Source of the DNA: Fistularia commersonii
Taxonomy: Eukaryota; Chordata; Actinopteri; Syngnathiformes; Fistulariidae
Assembly: GCA_037954325.1 (NCBI GenBank)
Contig: JBBMNZ010000066.1
Location: 1-64,000, forward strand
Reading direction: 5' to 3'
DNA: 64,000 nucleotides
The notes below the pieces were generated by a model. The model ran no database searches, was not told the DNA's origin, and saw only the letters and a program-made list of their open reading frames with translations. Below are positions 53,896-64,000 of this stretch, piece after piece. How positions within the stretch are numbered: position 1 is the first letter of the stretch; every line of letters starts with the position of its first letter. The position numbers and the translations under genes are program-made.

Positions 53896-54247
53896 GAATT
53901 ACATTAAGCTGGTTTCTGCTGTGGAAATATGTTGTTTCGGACATGATTCTGCACAAAATATGTCAAATTCAGTGTAATCCAGGTACAAATTCAAAAGATA
54001 TAGCCATTCGTTCAAAAAGTTCTTATATCACTGACTTGAAGCGTTTTTGACTAGTAGTGGAAATAACTAATGAATTTCATCAAGCCGTTTTCTGCTGTTG
54101 AAATATCTTGTTTAGAACATGATTCTGCACAATATATGTCAAATTCAGTGTAACCCAGCTTCAAGATCAAAATATATAGCCATTCGTTAAAAAAGTGCTT
54201 TTCTCACCGAGTTGAAGCGTTATTGATTAGGAGTGGCATTAACTAAT

Positions 54248-54536
54248 GAATTTCATTAATCTGGTTTCTGCTGTTGAAATATGTTGTTTGGGACAATATT
54301 CTGCAAAAAAATGTCAAATTCAGTGTAATTCAGCGACAAAATCAAAAGATATAGCCATTCGTTCAAAAAGTGTTTATCTTATCGGGTTGAAATATGTTGT
54401 TTAGGACAAGATTTTGTACAATTTATGTCAAATTCAGTGCAATCCAGGTACATTTTCAAAAGATATAGCCATTCGTTCAAAAAGTGCTTATCTCACCGAG
54501 TTGAAGCGTTTTTGATTAGGAATGGAAATAACTAAT
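54248..54536 (+). repeat. Truncated dimer (62 bp deletion), A copy 3, first
   Basis: Same junction at 54,381. The length is 289 because of one lost base in the A run at CTGCAAAAAAATGTC. It is followed directly by a second truncated dimer. Confidence 0.9.
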
Positions 54537-57500
54537 GAATTTCATTAATCTGGTTTCTGTTGTTGAAATATGTTGTTTAGGACATGATTCTGCATAAAAT
54601 ATGTCAAATTCAGTGTAATTCAGCGACAAAATCAAAAGATATAGCCATTCGTTCAAAAAGTGTTTATCTTATCGGGTTGAAATATGTTGTTTAGGACAAG
54701 ATTTTCTACAATTTATGTCAAATTCAGTGTAATCCAGGTACATTTTCAAAAGATATACCCATTCGTTAAAAAAGTGCTTTTCTCACCGAGTTGAAGCGTT
54801 ATTGATTAGGAGTGGAAATAACTAATGAATTTCATTAATCTGGTTTCTGCTGTTGAAATATGTTTTATAGGACATGATTCTGCACAATATATGTCAAATT
54901 CAGTGTAATCCAGCGAAAAGATCAAAAGATATAGCCATTCGTTCAAAAACTGCTTATCTCACCGAGTTGAAGCGTTTTTTAGTTGGAGTGGAAATAACTA
55001 ATGAATTTCAATATGCTGGTTTTTGCTGTTGATATATGTTGTTTAGGACATGATTTTGCACAATATATGTCAAATTTAGTGTAATCACATCACAGGTTCA
55101 AAAGATATAGCCATTCGTTCAAAAAGTGCGTATCTTATCGGGTTGAAGCGTTTTTGATTAAGAGTGAAAATAAATAATGAATTTCATCAAGCTGGTTTCT
55201 ACTTTTGAAATATGTTGTTTAGGAGATGATTCTGCAATATATATGTCAAATTCAGTGAAACCCAGCTAAAGGATCAAAATATATAGCCATTCGTTCAGAA
55301 AGTGCTTCTCTCACCGAGTTAGGCGTTTTTTATTAGGGATGGAAATAACTAATGAATTTCATCAAGCTGGTTTCTCCTGTTGAAATATGTTGTTTTGAAA
55401 ATGATTCTGCACAATTAATGTCAAATTCAGTGTAATCCAGCTACAAGTTCAAAAGATATCGCCATTCGTTAAAAAAGTGCTTATCTCACCGAGTTGAAGC
55501 GTTTTTTATTAGGGATGGAAATAACTAATGAATTTCATCAAGCTGGTTTCTCCTGTTGAAATATGTTGTTTAGAAAATGATTCTGCACAATATATGTCAA
55601 CTTCAGTGTTATCCAGCTACAAGTTAAAAAGATATATCTATCAGGTCAAAAACTGCTTATCTTATCGAGTTAAAATGTTTTTAAGTTGGAGTGGAAATAA
55701 CTAATGAATTTCATCAAGCTGGTTTCTGCTGTTGATATATGTTGTCTAGGACATGATTCTGCACGATATATGTCAATTTCAGTGTAATCCCATCACATGT
55801 TAAAAACATATAGCCATTCATTCAAAAAGTCTTCATCTCACCGAGTTGAAGCGTTTTTGATTAGGAGTGAAAATAACTAATGAATTTCATCGAGCTGGTT
55901 TCTACTGTTGAAATATGTTGTTTAGGACATGATTCTGCAATATATATGTCAAATTCAGTGTAACCCAGCTACAGGATCAAAATTTATAGCCATTCGTTCA
56001 AAAAGTGCTTTTCTCACCGAGTTGAAGCGTTTTTGATTAGGAGTGGAAATAACTAATGAATTTCATCAAGCTTGTTTCTGCCGTTGAAATATGTTGTTTA
56101 GGACATGATTCTGCACAATATATGTCAAATTCAGTGGGATCCCATGACAGGTTAAAAAGATATAGCCCTTGGTTCAAAAAGTACTTATCTCACCGAGTTG
56201 AAGCGTTTTTGATTAGGATTGGAAACAACTAATGGATTTCATCAAACTGGTTTCTGCTGTTGAAATATGTTGTTTAGGACATGATTTTGCACTAAATATT
56301 TCAAATTCAGTGTAATCCAGCGACAAGATCAAAAGATATAGCCATTCGTGCAAAAAGTGCTTATCTCACGGAGTTGAAGCGTTTTTGATTTGGAGTGGAA
56401 ATAACTAATGAATTCCATCAAGCTGGTTTCTGCTGTTGATATATGTTGTTTAGGACATGATTCTGAACAATATATGTCAAATTCAGTGTGATCCCATCAC
56501 ATGTTGAAAAGATATAGCCATTCGTTCAAAGAGTGCTTATCTTACCGAGTTGAAGCGTTTTTTAGTTGGAGTGGAAATAACTAATGAATTTCAATATGCT
56601 GGTTTTTGCTGTTGATATATGTGGTTTAGGACATGATTCTACACAATATATGTCAAATTCAGTGTAATCCAGCAACAAGTTCAAAATATATAGCCATAAG
56701 GTCAAAAAGAAATTATCTTACCGAGTTAAATCGCTTTTGATTAGGAGTGGAAATAACTCATGAATTTCATCAAGCAGGTGTCTGCTGGTGATTTTTGTTT
56801 TTTAGAACATGATTCTGCAAAATACATGTCAAATTCAGTGTAATCCCATCACATGTTCAAAAGATATAGCCATTCGTTCAAAAAGTGTTTATCTTATCGG
56901 GTTGAGGAGTTTTTGATTAAGAGTGGAAATAACTAATGAATTTCACCAAGCTGGTTTCTGCTGTTCAAATATGTTGTTCAGTACATGATTCTGCACAATA
57001 TATGTCAAATTCAGTGTAATCCAGCGACAAGTTCAAAAGATATAGCCATTCGTTCAAAAAGTGCTTCTCTCACCGAGTTGAAGCGTTTTTTATTAGGAGT
57101 GGAAATGACTAATGGATTTCATCAAGCTGGTTTCTACTGTTGAAATATGTTGATTAGGACATGATTCTGCACAATATATGTTAACTTCAGTGTAATCCCA
57201 TTACAGGTTAAAAATATATAGCCATTCGTTCAAAAAGTCTTCATCTCACCCAGTTGAAGCGTTTTTGATTAGGAGTGAAAATAACTAATGAATTTCATCA
57301 AGCTGTTTTCTACTGTTGAAATATGTTGTTTAGGACATGATTCTGCAATATATATGTCAAATTCAGTGTAACCCAGCTACAGGATCAAAATATATAGCCA
57401 TTCGTTCATAAAGTGCTTTTCTCACCGAGTTGAACTATTTTTGATTAGGAGTGGAAATAACTAATGGATTTCATCAAGCTGTTTGCTACTGTTGAAATAT

Positions 57501-59260
57501 GTTGTTTAGGACATGATTCTGCAATATATATGTCAAATTCAGTGTAACCCAGCTACAGGATCAAAATATATAGCCATTCGTTCATAAAGTGCTTTTCTCA
57601 CCGAGTTGAACTATTTTTGATTAGGAGTGGAAATAACTAATGGATTTCATCAAGCTGGTTTTTGCTGTTGACATATGTTGTTTGGAACATGATTTTGCAC
57701 AATATATGTCAAATTCAGTGTAATCCAGCTCCAAGTTCGAAAGATATAGCCATTCGTTCAAAAAGTGCTTATCTCACCGAGTTGAAGCGTTTTTGATTAG
57801 GAGTGGAAATAACTAATGAATTTCATCAAGCTGGTTTCTGCTGGTGATATATGTTGTTTAGAACATGATTTTGCACAATATATGTCAAATTCAGTGTAAT
57901 CCCATCACATGTTCAAAAGATATAGCCATTCGTTCAAAAAGTGTTTATCTTATCGGGTTGAAGCGTTTTTGATTAAGAGTGGAAATAACTAATGAATTTC
58001 ACCAAGCTGGTTTCTGCTGTTCAAATATGTTGTTCAGTACATGATTCTGCACAATATATGTCAAATTCAGTGTAATCCAGCCACAAGTTCAAAATATATA
58101 CCCATTCGTTCAGAAAGTCCTTCAATCACCGAGTTGAAGCGTTTTTGATTAGGAGTGGAAGTAACTCATGGATTTCATCAAGCTGGTTTTTGACGTTGAA
58201 ATATGTTGTTTAGAACATGATTCTGCACAATTAATGTCAAATTCAATGTAATCCAGCTACAACTTCAAAAGATATAGCCATTCGTTCAAAAAGTGCTTAT
58301 CTCACCGAGTTGAAGCGTTTTTGATTAGGAGTGGAAATAACTAATGAATTTTCATCAGGTTGGTTTCTACTGTTGAAATATGTTGATTAGCACATTATTC
58401 TGCACAATATGTGTCAACTTCAGTGTAATCCCATCACAGGTTCAAAAGATATAGCCATTCGTTCAAAAAGTGTATATCTTATCGGATTGAAGCGTTTTTA
58501 ATTAGGAACGGAAATAACTCATGAATTTCATCAAGCCGCTTTCTGCTGTTGAAATGTGTTGTTTAGGGCATAATTCTGCAAATATATTTCAAATTCAGTG
58601 TAATCCAGCTACAAGATCAAAAGATATAGCCATTCGTTGAAAAAGTGCTTATCTCACCGAGTTGAAGCTTTTTTGATTTGGAGTGGAAATAACTAATGAA
58701 TTCCATCAAGCTGGTTTCTGCTGTTGAAATATGTTTTTTAGGATATGATTCTGCAAAATATATGTCAAATTTAGTGTAATCACATAACAGGTTCAAAAGA
58801 TATAGGCATTCGTTCAAAAATTGCTTATCTCACCAAGTTGAAGAGTTTTTGATTAGTATTGGAAATAACTAATGAATTTCATCAAGCTGGTTTCTGCTCT
58901 TGAAATTTGTTGTTTAGGACATGATTCTGGACAATATATGTCAAATTAAGTGTAATCCCTTCAAAAGTTCAAAAGATATATTCATTCTTTCAAAAAGTAC
59001 TTATCTCACCGGGTTGAAGCATTTTTGATTAGGAGTGGAAATAACTTTTGAATTTCATCAAGCTGGTTTCTGCTGTTGAAATATGTTGTTTAGGACATGA
59101 TTCTGCACAATATATGTCAAATTTAGAGAAATCCCATTCCAGGTTCAAAGGATATAGCCATTCGTCCAAAAAGTACTTATGTCACCAAGTTGAAGAATTT
59201 TTGATTAGTATTGGAAATAACCAATGAATTACGTCAAGCTGGTTTCTGCTGTTGAAATAT
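54273..59260. repeat. Macro-block A, copy 3 (rearranged)
   Basis: Follows A copy 2 at an offset of 14,340, then 14,629 after an extra 289 bases. The extra piece is a second copy of the truncated dimer described separately. Further differences from copies 1 and 2 are more numerous than between those two: GAGTTAGGCG near 55,318 (one base lost), CAGCTAAAGG near 55,266, TAAATAATG near 55,172 and GGAGATGATTC near 55,222. Near 58,800 one whole monomer is missing, since the sequence passes from AGATATAGGCATTCG directly to the TTCAAAAATTGC type. It is therefore an older or independently evolving copy. Confidence 0.82.
54537..54826 (+). repeat. Truncated dimer (62 bp deletion), A copy 3, second
   Basis: Same junction at 54,671, length 290. 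It is absent from A copies 1 and 2, which indicates a tandem duplication of the truncated dimer itself. Confidence 0.9.
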
Positions 59261-60610
59261 GTTGTTAGGTCAAGATTCTGCACAATATATGTCATATCCA
59301 TCAAAAGTCCAAAAGCTATAGCCATTCGTTCAAAAAATGCTTAACTCACCGAGTTGAGACGTTTCTGATTAGGAGTGGAAATAACTGATGGATTTTCGTC
59401 AAGCTGGTTTCTGCTGTTGAAATATGTTGTTTAGGACATGATTCTGCAAAACACATGTCAAATTCAGTGTAATCCAGCGATAAGATCAAAAGATATAGCC
59501 ATTCGTCATAAAAGTGCTTATCTCACCGAGTTGAAGCGTTTTTGATTCGGACTGGAAATAACTAATGAATTTCATCAAGCAGGTTTCTGCTGTTGAAATA
59601 TGTTGTTTAGGACAAGATTCTGCACAATATATGTCAAATTCAGTGAAATCCCATCACAGGTTCAAAAAATATATTCATTCGTTCAAAAATTGCTTATCTC
59701 ACCAAGTTGAAGAGTTTTTGATTAGTAATGGAAATAACTAATGAATTTCATCAAGCTGGTTTCTGCTCTTGAAATTTGTTGTTTAGGACATGATTCTAGA
59801 CAATATATGTCAAATTAAGTGTAATCCTTTCACAAGTTCAAAAGATATAGCCATTCGTTCAAAAAGTACTTATCTCACCGGGTTGAAGCATTTTTGATTA
59901 GGAGTGGAAATAACTTTTGAATTTCATCAAGCTGGTTTCTGCTGTTGAAATATGTTGTTTAGAACATGTTTCTGCACAATATATGTCAAATTTAGTGTAA
60001 TCCCTTCATAGGTTCAAAAGATATCGCCAGTCGTTCCAAAAGAACTTATCTCACCGAGTTGAAGCGTTTTTGATTAGGAGTGGAAATAACTAATGAATTT
60101 CTACAAGCTGGTTTCTGCTGTTGAAATATGTTGTTTAGGACATGATTCTGCACAATATATGTCAAATTCAGTGTAATTCCTTCACAAGTTCAAAAAATAT
60201 AGCCATTCGTTGCAAAAGAACTTATCTCACCGAGTTAAATCATTTTTGAGTTGGAGTGGAAATAACTGATGAATTTCAATATGCTGGTTTTTGCTGTTGA
60301 TATATGTTGTTTAGGACATGATTCTGCACAATATATGTCAAATTCAGTATAATCCAGCGACAAGATCAAAAGATATAGCCATTCGTTCAAAAACTGCTTA
60401 TCTCAACGAGTTGAAGCGTTTTGAGTTGGAGTGGAATTAAATGGTGAATTTCAATATGCTGGTTTTTGCTGTTGATATATGCTGTTTAGGACATGATTTT
60501 GTACAATATATGTCAAATTCAGTGTGATCCCATCACAGGTTCAAAAGATATAGCCCTTCGTTCAAAAAGTCTTCATCTCACTGAGTTGAAGCGTTTTTGA
60601 TTAGGAGTGG

Positions 60611-60622
60611 AAAAAAAAAAAA
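60611..60622 (+). repeat. A12 tract, right-hand duplication unit 1
   Basis: Exactly twelve A between GGAGTGG and GAATTTC, in the same flanking context as the copy at 38,316 except for CCCTTCG instead of CCATTCG upstream. Confidence 0.95.
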
Positions 60623-62183
60623 GAATTTCATTAAGCTGGTTTCTGCTGTGGAAATATGTTGTTTCGGACATGATTCTGCACAAAATATGTCAAATTCAGT
60701 GTAATCCAGGTACAAATTCAAAAGATATAGCCAGTCGTTCAAAAAGTTCTTATATCACTGACTTGAAGCGTTTTTGACTAGTATTGGAAATAACTAATGA
60801 ATTTCATCAAGCCGTTTTCTGCTGTTGAAATATGTTGTTAGGTCAAGATTCTGCACAATATATGTCATATCCATCAAAAGTCCAAAAGCTATAGCCATTC
60901 GTTCAAAAAATGCTTAACTCACCGAGTTGAGACGTTTCTGATTAGGAGTGGAAATAACTGATGGATTTTCGTCAAGCTGGTTTCTGCTGTTGAAATATGT
61001 TGTTTAGGACATGATTCTGCAAAACACATGTCAAATTCAGTGTAATCCAGCGATAAGATCAAAAGATATAGCCATTCGTCATAAAAGTGCTTATCTCACC
61101 GAGTTGAAGCGTTTTTGATTCGGACTGGAAATAACTAATGAATTTCATCAAGCAGGTTTCTGCTGTTGAAATATGTTGTTTAGGACAAGATTCTGCACAA
61201 TATATGTCAAATTCAGTGAAATCCCATCACAGGTTCAAAAAATATATTCATTCGTTCAAAAATTGCTTATCTCACCAAGTTGAAGAGTTTTTGATTAGTA
61301 ATGGAGATAACTAATGAATTTCATCAAGCTGGTTTCTGCTCTTGAAATTTGTTGTTTAGGACATGATTCTAGACAATATATGTCAAATTAAGTGTAATCC
61401 TTTCACAAGTTCAAAAGATATAGCCATTCGTTCAAAAAGTACTTATCTCACCGGGTTGAAGCATTTTTGATTAGGAGTGGAAATAACTTTTGAATTTCAT
61501 CAAGCTGGTTTCTGCTGTTGAAATATGTTGTTTAGAACATGTTTCTGCACAATATATGTCAAATTTAGTGTAATCCCTTCATAGGTTCAAAAGATATCGC
61601 CAGTCGTTCCAAAAGAACTTATCTCACCGAGTTGAAGCGTTTTTGATTAGGAGTGGAAATAACTAATGAATTTCTACAAGCTGGTTTCTGCTGTTGAAAT
61701 ATGTTGTTTAGGACATGATTCTGCACAATATATGTCAAATTCAGTGTAATTCCTTCACAAGTTCAAAAGATATAGCCATTCGTTGCAAAAGAACTTATCT
61801 CACCGAGTTAAATCATTTTTGAGTTGGAGTGGAAATAACTGATGAATTTCAATATGCTGGTTTTTGCTGTTGATATATGTTGTTTAGGACATGATTCTGC
61901 ACAATATATGTCAAATTCAGTATAATCCAGCGACAAGATCAAAAGATATAGCCATTCGTTCAAAAACTGCTTATCTCAACGAGTTGAAGCGTTTTGAGTT
62001 GGAGTGGAATTAAATGGTGAATTTCAATATGCTGGTTTTTGCTGTTGATATATGCTGTTTAGGACATGATTTTGTACAATATATGTCAAATTCAGTGTGA
62101 TCCCATCACAGGTTCAAAAGATATAGCCCTTCGTTCAAAAAGTCTTCATCTCACTGAGTTGAAGCGTTTTTGATTAGGAGTGG

Positions 62184-62195
62184 AAAAAAAAAAAA
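62184..62195 (+). repeat. A12 tract, right-hand duplication unit 2
   Basis: Identical in length and flanks to the copy at 60,611, 1573 bases later. Confidence 0.95.
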
Positions 62196-62547
62196 GAATT
62201 TCATTAAGCTGGTTTCTGCTGTGGAAATATGTTGTTTCGGACATGATTCTGCACAAAATATGTCAAATTCAGTGTAATCCAGGTACAAATTCAAAAGATA
62301 TAGCCAGTCGTTCAAAAAGTTCTTATATCACTGACTTGAAGCGTTTTTGACTAGTATTGGAAATAACTAATGAATTTCATCAAGCCGTTTTCTGCTGTTG
62401 AAATATCTTGTTTAGAACATGATTCTGCACAATATATGTCAAATTCAGTGTAACCCAGCTTCAAGATCAAAATATATAGCCATTCGTTAAAAAAGTGCTT
62501 TTCTCACCGAGTTGAAGCGTTATTGATTAGGAGTGGCATTAACTAAT

Positions 62548-62837
62548 GAATTTCATTAATATGGTTTCTGCTGTTGAAATATGTTGTTTGGGACAATATT
62601 CTGAAAAAAATATGTCAAATTCAGTGTAATTCAGCGACAAAATCAAAAGATATAGCCATTCGTTCAAAAAGTGTTTATCTTATCGGGTTGAAATATGTTG
62701 TTTAGGACAAGATTTTGTACAATTTATGTCAAATTCAGTGCAATCCAGGTACATTGTCAAAAGATATAGCCATTCGTTCAAAAAGTGCTTATCTCACCGA
62801 GTTGAAGCGTTTTTGATTAGGAATGGAAATAACTAAT
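62548..62837 (+). repeat. Truncated dimer (62 bp deletion), A copy 4, first
   Basis: Same junction at 62,681, length 290. It reads ATTCTGAAAAAAATATG, a private change. Confidence 0.9.
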
Positions 62838-63127
62838 GAATTTCATTAATCTGGTTTCTGTTGTTGAAATATGTTGTTTAGGACATGATTCTGCATAAAA
62901 TATGTCAAATTCAGTGTAATTCAGCGACAAAATCAAAAGATATAGCCATTCGTTCAAAAAGTGTTTATCTTATCGGGTTGAAATATGTTGTTTAGGACAA
63001 GATTTTGTAAAATTTATGTCAAATTCAGTGTAATCCAGGTACATTTTCAAAAGATATACCCATTCGTTAAAAAAGTGCTTTTCTCACCGAGTTGAAGCGT
63101 TATTGATTAGGAGTGGAAATAACTAAT
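62838..63127 (+). repeat. Truncated dimer (62 bp deletion), A copy 4, second
   Basis: Same junction at 62,971, length 290. With its left neighbour it reproduces the duplicated arrangement of A copy 3. Confidence 0.9.
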
Positions 63128-64000
63128 GAATTTCATTAATCTGGTTTCTGCTGTTGAAATATGTTGTATAGGACATGATTCTGCACAATATATGTCAAAT
63201 TCAGTGTAATCCAGCGAAAAGATCAAAAGATATAGCCATTCGTTCAAAAACTGCTTATCTCACCGAGTTGAAGCGTTTTTTAGTTGGAGTGGAAATAACT
63301 AATGAATTTCAATATGCTGGTTTTTGCTGTTGATATATGTTGTTTAGGACATGATTTTGCACAATATATGTCAAATTTAGTGTAATCACATCACAGGTTC
63401 AAAAGATATAGCCATTCGTTCAAAAAGTGCGTATCTTATCGGGTTGAAGCGTTTTTGATTAAGAGTGAAAATAACTAATGAATTTCATCAAGCTGGTTTC
63501 TACTTTTGAAATATGTTGTTTAGGACATGATTCTGCAATATATATGTCAAATTCAATGAAACCCAGCTACAGGATCAAAATATATAGCCATTCGTTCAGA
63601 AAGTGCTTCTCTCACCGAGTTGAAGCGTTTTTTATTAGGGATGGAAATAACTAATGAATTTCATCAAGCTGGTTTCTCCTGTTGAAATATGTTGTTTTGA
63701 AAATGATTCTGCACAATTAATGTCAAATTCAGTGTAATCCAGCTACAAGTTCAAAAGATATCGCCATTCGTTAAAAAAGTGCTTATCTCACCGAGTTGAA
63801 GCGTTTTTTATTAGGGATGGAAATAACTAATGAATTTCATCAAGCTGGTTTCTCCTGTTGAAATATGTTGTTTAGAAAATGATTCTGCACAATATATGTC
63901 AACTTCAGTGTTATCCAGCTACAAGTTAAAAAGATATATCTATCAGGTCAAAAACTGCTTATTTTATCGAGTTAAAATGTTTTTAAGTTGGAGTGGAAAT

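Larger units (their letters stand above)
46742..54272. repeat. Macro-block B, copy 2
   Basis: Second copy of block B, overlapping the end of the 1573 bp duplication. It follows copy 1 at an offset of 13,811 to about 49,151, then 12,931, having lost five monomers. It is longer on the right than copy 1: the series from 49,152 to 51,900 is followed by a second full pass, 51,925 to about 54,180, including a second A12 monomer. The two A12 tracts at 51,247 and 53,884 are 2637 apart, one monomer less than 2813, because the second pass lacks the monomer with GAGTTAACGCG (about 50,340). Confidence 0.83.
59261..62406. repeat. Nine-monomer tandem duplication (1573 bp x 2), right-hand
   Basis: Units approximately 59,261-60,833 and 60,834-62,406. 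GTTGTTAGGTC is at 59,261 and 60,834, and the A12 tracts at 60,611 and 62,184 are also 1573 apart. The only difference I noticed is GTAATGGAGATAAC near 61,306 against GTAATGGAAATAAC. Each unit fuses a left part typical of the A right end (short monomer, CGTCATAAAAG monomer) to a right part taken from block B (GAGTTAAATCATTTTTGAG through the A12 monomer). The fusion lies near 60,225, just after CGTTGCAAAAGAACTTATC. Confidence 0.9.
1..64000. repeat. 176 bp satellite array filling the whole window
   Basis: The same unit recurs every 175-177 bases throughout. For example, GCTGGTTTCTG begins at 141, 317, 493, 669, 844, 1020 and 1197. Numbered from the GAATTT that follows AACTAAT, landmarks of the unit are GCTGGTTTCTGCTG (13-26), ATATGTTGTTTAGGACATG (32-50), ATATATGTCAAATTCAG (61-77), AAAAGATATAGCCATTCG (98-115), CTTATCTCACCGAGTTGAAG (127-146) and GATTAGGAGTGGAAATAAC (154-172). 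My consensus has 116 A/T of 176. All copies are in one orientation, about 360 in total, and both window ends fall inside the array. No mobile element, gene or unique spacer interrupts it. The unit length near that of a nucleosome, the purity and the higher-order structure fit centromeric or pericentromeric satellite DNA; that role is inferred. I do not recognise the family or the host. Confidence 0.97.
62407..64000. repeat. Macro-block A, copy 4 (cut by the window end)
   Basis: The first 1.6 kb of another A block, matching copy 3 at an offset of 8300-8301. Like copy 3, and unlike copies 1 and 2, it carries two truncated dimers in a row, so copies 3 and 4 share a more recent ancestor. The window ends inside a monomer at GGAGTGGAAAT, and the block presumably continues beyond. 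Confidence 0.82.

Noticed and set aside
1..64000. CRISPR array
   Set aside because: Repeats are 176 bases and contiguous, with no unique spacers and no cas genes. This is a satellite.
1..64000. Transposon, retroelement or virus insertions in the array
   Set aside because: I looked for breaks in the 176-base phase with foreign sequence, target-site duplications or poly-A tails. The A12 tracts sit inside intact monomers and are not retroposon tails. None found.
1..64000. Assigning the array to Arabidopsis CEN180, Brassica CentBr or human alpha satellite by length
   Set aside because: Length alone is shared by many unrelated satellites, and the landmark sequences here do not match what I know of those families.

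Overview
The whole 64 kb window is one uninterrupted tandem satellite array. A monomer of 176 bp (about 66% A+T in the consensus I built by eye) repeats head to tail roughly 360 times, always in the same orientation, from the first base to the last. I saw no protein-coding gene, RNA gene, transposon or other non-satellite sequence anywhere. The short open frames (63-77 codons) are by-products of the repeat. Because 176 is not a multiple of 3, no frame stays open across successive monomers.

This points to a eukaryotic chromosome, most likely centromeric or pericentromeric heterochromatin, because the unit is close to nucleosomal length, the array is long and pure, and it has higher-order organisation. 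I do not recognise the monomer as a named family and cannot say whether the host is a plant or an animal. The centromere assignment is inference.

Layout. From 1 to about 27.8 kb the monomers are near-consensus variants shuffled into nested duplications. These are a 4-monomer offset repeat near 1.3-2.3 kb, a roughly 3.2 kb block repeated at an offset of about 3.5-3.7 kb (5.1-8.3 and 8.8-12.0 kb), a clean 9-monomer higher-order repeat of 1571 bp present about 3.5 times (16.47-21.9 kb), and a 350 bp dimer repeat at 26.5-27.4 kb. Near 27.87 kb the character changes: divergent monomers appear and are arranged in very large duplicated blocks. Block A (27.87-32.93 kb) recurs at 39.93, 54.27 and 62.41 kb. 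Block B (32.93-39.93 kb) recurs at 46.74-54.27 kb. A plus B forms a macro-unit of 12,062 bp. Two further tandem duplications of 1573 bp (43.68-46.83 and 59.26-62.41 kb) sit on top of this and are almost identical internally, so they are recent.

Recurrent monomer variants serve as markers of the array's history: an 11 bp deletion monomer, a 62 bp deletion formed between two GTTGAA motifs, an A12-tract monomer, and two variant classes that perfect a short inverted repeat near the start of the monomer. There are no genes working together here. The interest lies in array architecture, duplication history, and short dyad and CpG patterns.
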